DNA of 64,000 nt from Dioscorea cayenensis subsp. rotundata (GCF_009730915.1 NC_052480.1:3224001-3288000), one strand, 5' to 3'. Shown: positions 1 to 16,955, numbered from the stretch's first letter. Made by a program: numbers and translations. The notes: generated from the letters alone by a model not told the origin.

Positions 1-2671
1 TTTTCGCTCCCTCATTGGAACCCCCATCACCAATAGATTCCTTATCGACTGGCATTTCCTCTTTGAATATAAAGAAAGAATCGATCTCTCCCATCTAGAA
101 ATCCCTTTCTCCTTTGATGAGATTAAAAAAGCTGTCTTTGACCTTAATCCTGACAAAGCCCCAGGTCAAGATGGATTCCCTATCCTCTTCTTTCAAAAAC
201 ACTGGGACCTTCTTCTGGATTCCATTGTCACTCTCTGTAGTGATTTTTTTGATGGCTCATTAAACCTTGAGCGTATTAACTGGATCAACATTGCTCTCAT
301 TGCTAAGAATAATTCCCCTGGATCTGTTGCGGACTTTAGACCTATCAGTCTAATCAATTCTACTTGTAAAATCATTTCCAAGCTCCTTGCCAACAGACTT
401 AGCAATGTTATTAACGACCTTGTGGATGAATCGCAATCTGGCTTTATCAAAGGCAGATGCATTGCGGATAATATTGTTGGGGCCCACGAAATCATTTTCA
501 ACTTGCGGATCTCTTGGATGCGCCTTCAAAGTTGACTTTGCTAAAGCCTTTGATTCTTTAGATTGGAATTTCCTCCTCGAAATTCTTGCTGCAAGAGGTT
601 TTGGAGCGAAATGGCTATCTTGGATTCACATTATTCTGAGCACCGCCAAATCCCAATTCATCATTAATGGCAGCATTCAGGGTTATATCAGATGCAAACG
701 GGGACTAAGACAAGGCGATCCTCTGTCCCCTCTCCTTTTTGCTATTGCTACTAACGTTCTGAGCGCTATGTTTCATCACGCGCTTAAATCCAAAGTCCTT
801 GTGGGTGTCCCCTTAAATCAGTCGGTTAATTTTTGTCATTTCCAATATGCTGATGACCTTCTTATATTCTCTGCTGGAGGTCAGGAGGACCTTCAAATCA
901 TCAAACTTATCCTTTATCTATTTGAGGGGTCATCTGGGTTATCCATTAACTTCTCGAAAAGTTGCTTGTATTCAACCAACTTTGGCTATCAACCACATGA
1001 ATCTTCAGCGTCAATCCTAAACTGCTCCAAAAATTGTCTTCCTATTACTTACCTTGGGATTCCTCTCTCTGGCCGGCATCCAAGACGTCTAGACTGGGTT
1101 AACCTGATTAGTATGGTTCGTTCTAGACTCACTCCTTGGAAAGCCAAATATTTATCCCTTGGGGGCCGCCTTACTCTCATCAATTCTATTCTCTCTACTG
1201 TCCCTGTCTATTGGATGTCGGTCTTCAAACTACTTATTTGGGTGATCAAAGAAATCGACAAGATTCGTAGAGACTTCCTTTGGAAAGGCCCTGACCTGGG
1301 CCCGAGAGGCATCAGATTAATTGCTTGGAACACGATAACTAGACCTCGCAACATGGGAGGATGGGGTATCCTCAATATTTATGATTTCAATGTTTCCTTG
1401 CTTGGGAAATGGTGGTGGAAATTCTCCTGTCATCCTAACAGTTGCTTGGCCAAAATCATTCATTCCAACTATTCCCCTAGCGATCCAAATGGACTCCTGT
1501 CTCACCCTCCTCCCAGAAATAAATCGTATTTCTAGGCAGGTGTCACCTCCATCCTGCCCGCCTTCCGCTCTTGCTTGAAAAAATCTATCAGAAGTGGTGC
1601 TAACACCTCCCTCTGGTTTGATCGCTGGTACTCTGGGATTCTCTACAAAGATCTCTGGCCGGACCTTTTCTCCCAGTGCTTAACTCCTCGGATAACCGTC
1701 AGGCAATTCTTCCAACATCTAAGAAACCCGGAGATCCTTTTCTCCCCAGACCCTCCTGGCTCGTTAACCTCTCTTTTAGAAATTATTCCTGACTGCTCCA
1801 CTTCTCTAGATGACACTCCCTCTTGGATCATTGAAAAAAGTGAAAATTTCTCCGTAAAATCATTCTACAAATTTCTTATTGATGGTGGATTACGAAGCAA
1901 GCTTTATTCCTCTTTCTGGAAAATTCGATGCCCTAGCAAAATCACTCTTTTTTGCTGGCTCGCTGGGGAAGACAAAATTCATACTCTTGCTAACTATTTT
2001 CGAAAAGGTGTATTTCCTACAATGTATCTGACACCTTTGTCCTCTGTCACAGTGCTTCTGAAAACCTGAATCACCTTTTTCTTAACTGTGAATTTTTCAA
2101 ACGCATCTGGGTTTTTTTTCTCCCAAGCTTTAGCCTTCATCCATCTTTCACAATCTATTCCCTCACTCTGGACGAACTGGTTATCATCCATCAATCCCCA
2201 GTATCAAATCCTTTGGGATCTCATTTCCCGTATTGTTTTGTGGAATATCTGGATCGAAAGAAACAATCGTATTTTTCATTTGAATGCTTTATCGCAGCAA
2301 GTCATTATTTTTAAATCTGTTAACATGCTTTTATCTTGGATTTCTTCTGCTGCAGACAAACATCAGCAAGTTCTTAACGAAGCCTCTCAGAAAATAAAGC
2401 GTTCTCTCAACTTCCTCAGCGCCAGAGATTCCTCCTCCGCTGGTACTCTTGACCCTGGCTCTGTTTAGGAGTAGTTGCTTCTCCACATTTGTCTAAGTAG
2501 ACCTGAGTTGCCAGACGGCTACTTCCGTTTACTTAGCTTATTTCTCTACTTGCTCTGTTTTTTCTTATTTCCCTTCTCCTCCTCACCTCTGGTGAGCGAT
2601 GGCTTTATCTTTGTATTATCGTTTTAGCTTAATAAATCTGTGGTTTATCCACATTTAATTCAAAAAAAAAA
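1..2671 (+). mobile_element. L1-type LINE, 3' part, decayed
   Basis: This is the 3' part of a plant L1-like non-LTR retrotransposon, entering the window already inside ORF2. It ends in a 3' UTR and a short A-run near 2661-2671. Reading starts in frame 2 with a LINE pre-RT motif (DKAPGQDGFP) and RT motif PISLIN. An indel near 500 shifts the frame, after which KVDFAKAFDSLDW, RGLRQGDPLSPLLF and the catalytic QYADDLL box (about 846-866) follow. More frameshifts lie near 1535-1575 and 2070. The C-terminal part has a zf-RVT-like region and the WNIWIERNNRIF stretch. No intact ORF2 remains, so it cannot move by itself. The minus-strand copies at 49063-49655 and 59349-61770 share this C-terminal end. 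Only two-thirds of the element is visible because the window starts inside it. Confidence 0.9.
387..1535 (+). pseudogene. LINE reverse transcriptase fragment
   Basis: This is the longest open piece of the LINE ORF2, covering most of the reverse transcriptase palm and thumb. The true reading enters this frame only near 500; the first ~40 codons are out of frame with the RT. Visible motifs are FAKAFDSLDW (first catalytic Asp region), RQGDPLSPLLF and YADD (second and third catalytic Asps), then YLGIPLSGRHPRRLDW and the WxMSVFKLPxWVI-like thumb segment. The frame ends at a stop at 1533-1535, and the zf-RVT domain continues in other frames at 1575-2069 and 2088-2468. It is non-functional as it stands. 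Confidence 0.85.
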
Positions 2672-3760
2672 ATTAAAAATATCTATAATTAAATCAAATT
2701 TATTAGTTTTTGTCAAGCTTAATTTAGGGAGCTTAATTTATATATTAAGTTGAGTTCAAACTAGAAAAATAAAACTTAATTGAGTTCGAGCTAAGCATTA
2801 AACGACGAGTTTTCAGTAGCACTTGAGCTTGAATACCTTGTGACTTGGCTTGAACTCAATTAATCACACCCCAATTGAAGAGTGAACTTAATCAACTTGA
2901 AGTTTTTGATTTTCTTGTGTTTTTTCCGATTGATAATATAACTTTTGTTTAAGTTGATAATGATCGCAATCATCACAATGTATGAAGCTCTTGTCTGGCT
3001 TAGTCATTGCTCTTGTGATAAATATTGTTCTCTGTTTTTCACTCGTTTTTCTTCTCTTAACAATAAAGATCCCATTACACCAATTATTTTCTTGCATTAA
3101 TTACACTACCTGGTTTTTCAATAATGAGTGTTTGTTTTATATATATTAACACTCATTGTTTTTTTTAATGTTTTTAAACTGAATTAATCTTAAAAAAAAC
3201 TGTTGGAGTTTTCTGTATTATTTTTATTTCTTCCTCTTCTTATTAATGTAGTTGTTTATTATGATTTTTTTTCATTAAAATTCACCCAAAGAATAATAAT
3301 AATGTAATTTTTAACATAATAATTTATGATAAATAATTAGTGCAAATTTAATGACAACCCTCCTCATTTAACTGTATATATATATATATATAACAATCAA
3401 ACTGGTTGAGTTGTCTCTTTTTTTGTTTTTAACAAATTTTGTGGTTTATTCATTTTATCAAAAAAAAAAAATTCATGTGAATACATTTTAATATATGATA
3501 TATACATTAGGACTTTAGAACAATACTATATTAAGTAATGTAATGCTTTATAAATAAAATCCCGGATATATAAATACTAGATTAAGTAAAGTAATGTGGC
3601 ATAAAAAAATAATCAGCTTCTCAGGCTACATATATCACCAACCTGTTTTAACCCTAAACTAAAACTATATTCTCTAGCGTATGATAAGTCACAATTATAT
3701 TTAATATTTTAAAAATATAAAGATAAAATACATACATTAAAAATGAGCTTAAAAAGCAGG
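2672..3760. other. AT-rich intergenic, no gene seen
   Basis: This is a low-complexity AT-rich spacer between the LINE tail and the A1 promoter. It has a short (TA)n run near 3376-3393. Short open frames here (for example 2888-3097 on the minus strand) have no recognisable domain. Confidence 0.6.
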
Positions 3761-3893
3761 TTCTTCTCATTCTTTGGCATTGACCAGATCGGTCCCTTTC
3801 AAATAACAGTGACCAGCATGTGCCTGAATAGAGACTAGCGGTTGGTGGATGCTGATAAATGATAATTAATTAAACAAATCCAAAATTAACCAA

Positions 3894-4089
3894 CACGTGC
3901 ATATTTACCAAGGCTTTAATGCTCATAGTTGGTCAGTGACAATGCATGCATTTACACGTGATTCTTGTCCAGAGAATAAACAAATCCTAGAGTTGGTGAG
4001 GAGAAACTAGAACCAAGAAAGAAAAGAAGAAGTTGTTGATAGCGACCTTCGAGGCCAATGAGCACCTTCAGTCATTAGTTAGTATAAAT
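3894..4089 (+). promoter_or_regulatory. A1 promoter: two G-boxes and TATA box
   Basis: Two perfect CACGTG G-boxes lie at 3894-3899 and 3955-3960. A TATAAAT box lies at 4083-4089, about 114 bases before the ATG at 4203. In plants G-boxes bind bZIP or bHLH factors and often give stress, light or ABA/JA response. The A2 gene keeps a TATA box (46461-46467) but has no CACGTG in its 400 bp upstream. Function is inferred from motifs only. Confidence 0.5.
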
Positions 4090-4202
4090 GAGGAGGCAAA
4101 GAGAGAACACCTTCATTGTAGATCTTACAAGGTAGAATTGAAGAAGTATAGTAGCAATCAAATCAACTACTTCTAAGCTAAACTAAATCTCTTCTTTGAG
4201 TT

Positions 4203-5455
<1,253 letters not shown>

Positions 5456-8400
5456 ACATGAATCTGAATTTCTTGTTTTATATTGTTTCCTTTCCTCTGC
5501 TGAGAATGCAACTTGTTTCAAATTCATAATAATCAAAGTCACTCTGTTTTATCCGTGAATTTTACCGGGCCAATGGCCTGCTAGTGTCAAGGGCTCAGGG
5601 TTCATTAATCACAGGATTAATAATAAAATATTTAAAAGTATATTATAATATTTAATAATTATAATAATATAATATAATCTTTATTTATAATAAATAAAAA
5701 ATATAATTAATTAATTTTATAATTACAATTTTAATTTTATATACAATCGCTAATTTCCTAAAACTACAAAATATTTTTTTAAAAATAAAAATAAAAATAA
5801 AAATAAAATAAATATCTAATCATATACCTCACAAATGCCCTTGTCTCTCTGCGCAGTTGTTTCATCTTCACTTCTCAATCTCCCTCTTTGTTTATACTTT
5901 TCTTTCACTCTAGTCTTATGTTCTCTATCATATTAAATGCCAGTGTTCATCGCTACTTTTACTATGTCTATTTTTCTATCATCGCGATGAGATCCGGTCC
6001 TATTTAACGATTCTGATTCGTCGGACCCGGTTCGAGTACCACGGATCATTTAAAATCTGAGTTAAAGGGTATGGTCAATTCTTGATTTTTTTTTATCAAA
6101 TAAACTGGGTCGGCCTGAGTTTGGCTATCTTGATGAATGCTATAATATTGATAGCAATGCATGAAGTTATTTTCTTATTCATTGCTATCATTGATATTTG
6201 TTTTTCGTTTGTTTTCATTCAATATAAAATTAGTTTTTCAACATAAAATTTATATAACAAATAAAAATGGGTTCTATGTAGAATATAAATAAATATAACC
6301 TTTAAGAAAATATATCCACAATTTGTCTTTAGAATATCTCTAATGGGTATTATCATGTGGCTCAACCAGCATTTATCTTTTAAACATTTTATTAGAGGCA
6401 TTTGGTGGCCACAGAGTGTTTGGTGGCCCCAAGAGGTAGTTCGATCAGTTTTAAAATTTAAATTAGGAAAATACAATATTAGTTTAGCCTAATTAGACTG
6501 ATTTAAATTAGTGAGCAATTTATAGTTTAAATTAACCTAAGTTAAAATACAATGTAAGTTTAGCCCAACTTAAAATTGAAAAACATCAACAACTGAGAAT
6601 ATCACCTTAATCATGCACCCCATAGAGAATCAGATACCAAGAAAAACACCATCTCTGCCGCCCAACCCACCATCATTTTAATGCTAGTTTGATAAATATT
6701 TTTAATAAAAACATTTTTAAATAATTATTTTTCAATAATATCATTATAAAATATCTTAATACTCCATCTAGTCTAAATTATCTGTCACGTTTCAAATTTG
6801 CATAAATATCAAAAGTGCTACTACAACTCTGCTCAAAAGAAGTAATATTAAAAGACAATTTTACCCTTATATTTAGGGTTTTTATTTTATTGATACACTC
6901 TCTTTTTAAATAAATTTTATTAAATTAGATGGGTAACATTGGAAAATCATAATGACTATTTATAGAATTCTTAAATTGGCAATTAATTTGAAACAAAAAA
7001 AACTCCCTAACAAATAATTTGGACTCTAGAGAATATATTATATAATCGTTAGTTTGATTTTATTAATTAAAATCACCGTCGTAATAGCCGAATGAATAAT
7101 AAAGACTTTTGACTCCCATTAGGGTCATTAGAGAGGTCGAGTATTTAACACTCTATTAATGTGGTTGAGGATTAATAAGAAAAGATTGTGCATATGGAGC
7201 CTTGTCTGTGTCGTTTTCAATGCTCCTTTTCAATGTTGGGGTTGGTTGATGGTCCTTTTCAATGCTATGGTTGGTTGATGGTTGCTATCTTGCACATAAT
7301 GACATTATCTATTATGTTGTTCAATCAATTTCAGTGTGGATTTTTTTTAAAAAAAAATGGTATTTTTTTCCTTGTCTAACGTTATATGGTAGAGAAATTT
7401 GTCATTATGAATATATAATTTTTAATATATTATTTTAGATATATATAACAAATCTTTATTATTTTAGTATGTCATTTATAGTAAATCTCTAGAAATCGTT
7501 AAGTTAATGTAATTAATATATTTTTGTACTTATTTATCCTTTAAACACATTTTAAGTAGAGGCACTTGTAGCCATTTATATATATATATATATATATTGG
7601 ATTTGACAAAAACACAGGGAGGTGTACCTAATTTTTTATTTTTATTTCATGTGTTAATTTTATAAAATACTCGGCCACTGATAATGTATATTTTTATTTC
7701 ATCAAAATATTTTGGAATCATACAATGGATGAAGATTTACATAAATACTATATTCTCTAATAGATATTTTAACAATAAAAATATAAGAGAGAGAAATATT
7801 TCATAGAATAAAAAACAAAAACATAGAGTAGTGTTTGTTTACATGTATTTGGGATTTACTAGTAAACTAAAGTTTAATTTCTTTAGTGAATTTCTAACCT
7901 TAAAGGAAGTTAAAGTACTCTCAAACCCATTTTTATTGTTTTTGGCCCAAACCGAAGTTGAAGAGCATGGTTCTCCTTGTCTAGGTGCTTATGTAGTTGA
8001 TGATCATTTTTGAAGCTTGGGTTTGAGGTGGAGGAAAACGAATGGTGTGAGGGTGGTGAAAAATATTACGAGAAATCTATCTATGAATAATACTTCTTCC
8101 ATTTATTTTTACCTGTCACATTTTGGAATTGTTCTTTGTTCATTTTTATTTGTCCATTTATAAATTTTGTGCAACATTAAATATTATTTTTTAAATTTAT
8201 CTTTTATATTTAATATACTTCTATAACTTTTAATAAATTAGATTCAATTACATATATTTTTCAAAACATATTTTAAATAAGAGTAGTATTGGAAAGTTAG
8301 TATAATTTTTATAAGTTTTAAGTTACCAACTAATATTAATTAATTTTTTTAATGGGTGTGAATTAGGTAAATTAACGAACGAAAGCAGTATCATTTAATA

Positions 8401-8509
8401 ATAATTTTAATATTTAATTTAATAATAAAAATAATAGATTAAATAATTAATGCAATTATTAAAGTTTTTAAAACAATATCTATTAAAATAATATTTTTTA
8501 CGATGACAA
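5456..8509. other. A1-B1 spacer, duplicated in unit 3
   Basis: This AT-rich spacer aligns along its length with 47814-51490 downstream of A2. Shared marks include a CTGAATTTCTTG 3' UTR and GTGTTTGGTGGCCCC near 6417-6432. The part from about 7725 onward also aligns with the region upstream of B2 (29548 on). No coding gene is supported; short frames such as 7188-7379 and 7831-8013 have no domain and lie in diverging repeats. A (TA)n run sits near 7578-7597. Confidence 0.7.
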
Positions 8510-8822
8510 TGCCATTTTTTTTTTTTGAAAATAAAAGATAAACACCAATTCATTAAAAAAAGAATAGAAGAGAACATAAAACCGATCACCAAAAGTGAAC
8601 CTGACTAATGACAAAAAAGACACAAGAAAAGGGGAAGAAAAGAAAGTACACCATTCACAAAAATGGTGCAAACCAAAGATAGTTAGCAAAGATTGGCATC
8701 AACAAAGGAGGGATCATATGGCTTGTTTGCCGCCAGAACAATCGGGGAGATCTGGCTCACTTGTCACCGGAGCAAGGGGCTTGTCTTTCTCGCTAGCCGA
8801 TGCTATTTTTACAAACCAATTT
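8510..8822 (-). mobile_element. Old LINE 3'-end relic upstream of B1
   Basis: A poly-T run is followed by sequence resembling the 3' end of the minus-strand LINEs in this window (an AxxCACCAATTCATTAAAA start, later GGGGAGATCTGGCTC). The same relic sits at the same place upstream of B2 (about 30670-30940) and B3 (about 51495-51790), so it was there before the units duplicated. It lies 500 bases or so before the B start codons. Family assignment is by end similarity only. Confidence 0.45.
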
Positions 8823-8839
8823 CAAAATATAAAAAAATA

Positions 8840-9138
8840 GGTATAATACCCAAATTGGCTCATATACTTTTCTCTCTTCCCTTTCGTTCCCTCTACTCTG
8901 AAATGCGTCTCACTAATCCCTCCACTCTTGAAAATGGTTCTACTTAGTATTTTCTATTCTAAAATAGGCCAATTAGTGGCTGTATTTTCAAAAGTAGAGG
9001 GACTAAATGGGAAGAGATTAAGGGTAGAGGGACAAAGTTTGACTATTTTTAAGAGTAGAGAGATTAGTCGAGCGCATTTCTAAGTATAGGGACCAAAAGG
9101 AAAAAGAGAGAAAAATAGAGGACCAATTCAGATATTAT
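8840..9138. mobile_element. Mutator-like MITE, copy 1
   Basis: This is a 0.3 kb element with long inverted arms: GGTATAATACCCAAATTGG at the left and ATTCAGATATTATA at the right, with inner arms built from CCCTCTACTC and its complement. It has no coding capacity. Related copies lie at 29641-29938 and 57390-57706. The 57390 copy has a clear 10-base target duplication, which points to the Mutator superfamily. Here the flanks are A-rich (about AAAAAAATA on both sides), so the duplication is less certain. Confidence 0.7.
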
Positions 9139-9319
9139 AAAAAAAAATAATAATAAACCAAACACAAAATTTTATTTTATTTATTTTAAAATTCAAATAT
9201 TTATGATTGTATCGTGACTGAAAAGTGAAAACCCCGATTCCACCAAAATTATTCCACCCAAAAATCCAGAAGCCATTTCTCCATTGTTGTGGCTGGAGCT
9301 CAAAATCTCATAGCAATTA

Positions 9320-11907
<2,588 letters not shown>

Positions 11908-11943
11908 ACAAGTCTGTCTGATATCCCTTCGCAAACATATTTA

Positions 11944-12060
11944 ACACTTAAGTTTGGTTTTAATGATGCTTTTAATTATAGAAAGTAGAAAGAGTTGAGC
12001 GTATCTAGCACTGGAGAAATGTTTTACTGAAGGGATATGTGTGTACTGGAGAGATTATTA
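11944..12060 (+). pseudogene. Relic of an A-like reductase 3' exon
   Basis: Just after the B1 stop, sequence resembling A exon 3 appears (AAGTTTGGTTTTAATGATGC, equal to [10 protein letters not shown], then a stop), followed by CTGAAGGGATATG. Most of the exon is deleted here. Longer versions of the same relic lie after B2 and B3. It codes for nothing. Confidence 0.65.
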
Positions 12061-12117
12061 AATGAATGTCATTGTCATCTTTCCCTTAATTTTAAATAAA
12101 TTACTAAAGTAGCTTGC

Positions 12118-13077
12118 TGTAAGGGTCGGTGCCCTTACATACGGTCACCATCCAATATGATGCTTATATCATGCAGGATGGCACTTTGCTTTAGTCGCGA
12201 GGGAGGCGGCGAGGCGGGCAGCCCGTATGGCTTTCGATCGAGTGGTGCCGAGTCGAGGCAAATCTGTGTGAGCGCACGACCCATGCCGGACAGCCCTTGC
12301 AGCGCATGGGCCCGTGGCCGAGTGTTATGACCGAGAGTGGGCGCATTAGCCCGCCGAACCTTGTTGTCGAGACAATTGGTGCATGCGCATGACCGTGAGC
12401 GCAGGCACTTGACCGAGAGGGCGCGTGGGTGCGGCGCAGTGGCGGATCTGAGTTCCGAGAGTGGGTACTCGGCAGTTCGAGAAGCCTTGCTAGGAGCATT
12501 ACGGATGGATATCGGTATGACCCGAGCTGCCGTCTGCCACTGGAGGTGGATGAGCGCATCGGCTAGGGGATGCTCTCAGGGAGATGGGTGAGTTTGGATG
12601 AGCGAGTGCCATTGGTTGACACTGTAGAGCGATCCAGGTGTAAGGCAGTGAACAGTGTTGTGTTTCTCGGCACTGCAGCACTGTAGCACTGTGCTTGTTT
12701 TGATGTGACAAGTGATTTCATCCTAGCCTCTCTTTAAGGTTCGGCTGATCTTATCCTCTCCTTGGTTTTCCCTATATATATATGGCTCTCATTCCCTTAG
12801 AAAGGGGGAGGTTAATGATCTCTTGGTTAGGTCTTGGCCCTGGTTGTATTCCTTCTCATTTAATAGAGAGTTTTCGGATTTCTCTCTTATACTTGGCGTC
12901 TCATGATGTCTTTGCTTGTGCTTGCATGTTTACTAGCCTTGTTTACTTGATAGGGCATGGTTGCTTGCTAGTTTCTTAGGCTGTTTGTGGTTCCAGGTAT
13001 TGGAGGCTGGCTCGGCGCCTTGGTGGTGTGACGAGCGCCGCGCGGTGATCGTTGGGGCGATCGAGAAGGCCGTGACA
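12118..13077. mobile_element. Solo LTR with 5-bp target duplication
   Basis: This is a 960-bp GC-rich island in AT-rich DNA. It begins TGTAAGGG and ends GTGACA, with CTTGC on both sides (12113-12117 and 13078-13082). Unit 2 at about 34905 has the uninterrupted site (AGCTTGCCATG). The TG...CA ends and 5-bp duplication are those of a retrotransposon LTR left after LTR-LTR recombination. A TATATATATGG stretch near 12774 may be its promoter. The two 12.2-12.6 kb open frames in it are overlapping GC-rich noise. Confidence 0.85.
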
Positions 13078-13170
13078 CTTGCCATGTGGTGATGTTGTGC
13101 ATTTATTTATACATTCCTTTTAAAATTATGCTCAATACCTCGCTTAGCGACCGTATCATCTCCTTCCAAC

Positions 13171-15842
13171 TAGAGATATAAACGTGGTGGGGATTCACCG
13201 GGGGATATATTTTCCGGCTCTGATCCAAAAATATATTCTCATCTCCGAACCCAGTTCCGAACTCGAATACGGGGATTTTTCCCCGTCCTCGTGGGGATTT
13301 TTGGGGTTCGGGATTCCCCGACCCCGTTTAATTAATTAAATTATTATTATTTAAAATAAAATTTATAAAATATTTGCTAAAAATATCATAAAATATTTTT
13401 AATAATTGAGAAACTTATTTACAAATGACTTAACACAAAGGGCCCGTTTGGCATTTTGCAGGGAAAGTAATTGCATGTAAAGTCTTTGCAGGGAAAGACT
13501 TTGCATGTAATTACTTTACCTGCAAAATAACATTACAACGTTTGGTTATCCCAATCAAAATTGTAATTACTTTGCATGCAAACTTAATTCTCACGTTTGG
13601 TATGAACTTGTTTTCAATGTAAAATTAGGTTTATTCTCATTTTTGCCCTTAGTTGTTATAGTTACTAAATTTGGGTTTTTATTCAACTCTAATAATATTA
13701 TTAACTCAGTCCAAATAATAATTAACCTATTCTTCATAAATTAAAAAAAAAATCAAATGGGGTTTTTATGTTTTTTTAGTACACTAAAAAAATATAGATT
13801 TAAACCACCATGTGTTCCTAATTGTCCATCATACAATTTTATTTGTTTCAATTCTTACATCTATTGCCTTAATTGATATTATCCAACAAATATTCATGAC
13901 ACATTCCATATGAACAATCACACATTAATAAATAGCTCAAAGTATTACCATAAATTCATAATCCAAACTCAAAAGTACGACAAAGTCTAGACATATTGTT
14001 TTAATTATCCAAAACATAAAATATGTCCAAATCACAAACCAAAGAAACAAAATTAAACAAAACATTTAGATGACACCATCTAAAACACTCTTCACATAAA
14101 TTCAAATATTTAATTTTGATTTACAGACCGATAAAACACACACATTAAAATAGACATTACTGCAGTATGTAATCATTTTAAAAGTTTTTTGGATTTTTCG
14201 GCATTCAAAAAAATCTCACTTTCTTTTATGGCTTAAGTAAACTATATTTTTTCATCAATGATTTGGTTGTGAAAAAAATTAAGGACTGAATATAATATCA
14301 AGATTTTACAAGGGTTTATACATAAAAAACCCTCCAAAAATCAATCAAAAACAAAGTCCACCCAGTTTTATTATCCGACACTAGTGTTTTATTATCCACA
14401 CTAGTTCACATTACTTTTGTTTTCAAAGTAGTTTTATTATCTACATTATATCTATTACTCAAGATTTTCTATTACAACAACATAAATCTTAAAAAGGGAA
14501 AAAAAGAAGATATATGAAGTTCAATAAACCAATTTTTCAAAAAGAATGTATGAAATTCGCAAAGCAAAAACCCTAAAAATGTTGATGAATTACATTGAAT
14601 TTCATCAACTTTTTAAATATCAAAAAGGCATCCTTTTTTTCATTTACATAAATTTTTACCAAGTTAACAAAAATTAGCAAAAATATGGAATTTATGAACA
14701 TAAGAAAAAAAGGTTTGCACCATTATATCTACAATAAAAATTCCATAAAAATAAAAAAATATGTTATGCAAAAACATGATAAAAAGAGACAAGAAATAAT
14801 ATTGTTAAACTAAGGAATTAATATTTTGATTTGAATGCTTCTACTTAATATTTATTTATATATCTCATATATTTTAAAAACTTTGATTCACTACAAATAG
14901 AGAACAATTTTTTTACGTGGGAATTAAAAACAATCGTGGACAAGTAAAAATATATATGTCTCAACTTCTTATCTTATCATGTTGGATTATTATTTCAACA
15001 TAGATTTGATTTAATCAAAAACAAAAAAATTCTCCAATAAAAAAATTTTTATCCAAACAAATATGAAATTTATTTATCTTTGATCCATTTAAAATATGAA
15101 TTTTACACCAAAAAAATTTAACAAAAAAATTTAACACAAAAATAATCTAACAAACTTGAGAAAAAAATATTAATAGGATTTCTCCGATTCAGAAGAAGCG
15201 ACAACTCTCCGCCGAATTGGAAATATGATCGCATTAGGGTTATTTCAAAGACAAAACAAACGAAAAAGAGTTTTATGTAATAAAGGGTAGTTTGGTAATT
15301 TGACAATTACCAAACTTTCCCATCCAACGGTGTAAACACTTTCACACCACCCCCCCTGTGAATCACTTTCCCTAGTCAAGTGGAAAGTGATTACAAGGAG
15401 ACCATATTATTTTTAAGAACCAAACGCTTGAAATAGATTCACCCCTTACTTTGCAGGGAAAGTGACAACTTTACATCATACCAAACGGGCCCAAAATACC
15501 AACATACACAATCACCAATAAATTATTTGTAAAATTTAAAAAAAATTAAAAAAAATGTAATATAGTTAATATAAGTTTAAAATTTTATTTAATTTTTATA
15601 CTAATGTTTATTTAATTATTAATAATTTACTAAATAATGAAATATATATATATATTATTTAAATGAAATATTTAATATTTCGGGCGGGGCTGGGAGGATA
15701 TTCCCCGGCCCTAGCCACGATCCGACGGGGAATTTTTTTCGGCCCTGGCCCGTCTCCGACCCCAGAAAAAATTCTTCGACCCCTGCTCCAACAGGACGGG
15801 AAATCGGTTCTCGGTCGGGGCCGGGACTAATTGACATCCCTA
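13171..15842. mobile_element. hAT-like non-autonomous element (outer)
   Basis: It begins TAGAGATATAAAC and ends GACATCCCTA (complement TAGGGATGTC), giving imperfect terminal inverted repeats, flanked by CTTCCAAC and CTTCTAAC (8 bp, one mismatch). Both arms hold runs of GGGGATT/CCCCGGCC type sequence. It carries no transposase. A second element (13440-15492) is inserted inside; without it the element is about 620 bp. The 8-bp duplication and TAGGGATG end fit hAT, as an inference. Confidence 0.65.
13440..15492. mobile_element. Nested TIR element with GGGCCCGTTTGG ends
   Basis: Terminal inverted repeats GGGCCCGTTTGGCAT and its complement (ending CATACCAAACGGGCCC) bound 2.05 kb of AT-rich DNA. 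The subterminal motif TTGCAGGGAAAGT is repeated near both ends. Flanks are AAA on each side, compatible with a 3-bp PIF/Harbinger-type duplication, but this is weak. No transposase frame was found. Confidence 0.65.
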
Positions 15843-16430
15843 CTTCTAACTAAATACTAATTATTATAAATATACATCACCTAACTTCCAGTTGGTAATG
15901 GACAGAAAAGTTTAAACTACAATAGTTTCAATTAAATAATTAGAATTAATTTCTCCTACCTCATTTATTATTTAATTAGACTTAATAAATTAAGCAGGAA
16001 ACAATATCAATAATCAATAATAAAAATAACAAAATAAAGAATCACAAAACACTTGATTTTTAACGTGGGAAAAAACTACAGGTTTTCATCCAAATGAATA
16101 ATCTCTACTGCACCACCATTATAATAAAAAAAATGGTATTTTATTACTCTCCCAAACAAAAGTTTAGAGGGTTTTTTTTAACTCAATAACTGAGAACTTA
16201 TGGTTGATTTATATTTATCAAAATAAATAAATAATTTTTACTATGAAAATGATAAAAATACAAAGTTTATCTAGCACATTCAAATAATAACAATATCAAC
16301 ATCACAGTGCAAGTTGATCTGCAATAAACTTTTTTGGCAAAAACTATAACTTCAAAATTAAAAAATTAATTAAGAGTGATCTCACAAATAAAAAACATAT
16401 TTGAAAATCAAAATTGGTTATGTAAAGGTG
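15843..16430. other. Shared downstream segment, unit 1
   Basis: This non-coding segment aligns with 41529-42345 (unit 2) and about 55410-55905 (unit 3). Common marks are TATTATAAATATACATCACC and TAATTTCTCCTACC. It helps define the repeating unit. No gene is seen. Confidence 0.7.
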
Positions 16431-16955
16431 ACGCGCAGCGAATACATTTGATCAATAGAAAAGAGAAAATTTATTTTTAAAAATTAAAGGTCATTTTGTC
16501 ACGGACTCGGACTTCTCTCCCGATCACTCCGTGCGGCACTTGATCACTTGAGCTTGATCAAGTCAGCCCTTTTGATTCCTCGGCAAGAAAGTTAACCTTT
16601 GGTGGCTAAAATTGAACAAGTATGGCTCTTGAGAAGTGTTGTGGGAATGAACTCTTGAATTGCTTGGAAACTTGGTTAGTTACAAATGAAGTCCCTTTGG
16701 CTATTTATAGGCCAAAGGTGCCCTAATGGACGGTTGAGATCTTTTTTGATCCAACGGTCCATATAGACTCTCTAGAACTCTCTATATTCTTCCTACAATT
16801 ACATGAGAATATATGAAAATACAAGAGTTCTCTAGAAGACTCTATATGACCTTACATGGTTCAAGATGCTTCATGAACCTTCTATAAGTTTACATGATAG
16901 AGATTTTTCTAAGTGTGGGAAGATACCTCTCTTCCCTCTCGGTCATGACACAATG

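Noticed and set aside
12191..12591. Overlapping open frames on both strands in the GC-rich block
   Set aside because: They lie within the solo LTR and have no domain; GC-rich DNA has few stops by chance.
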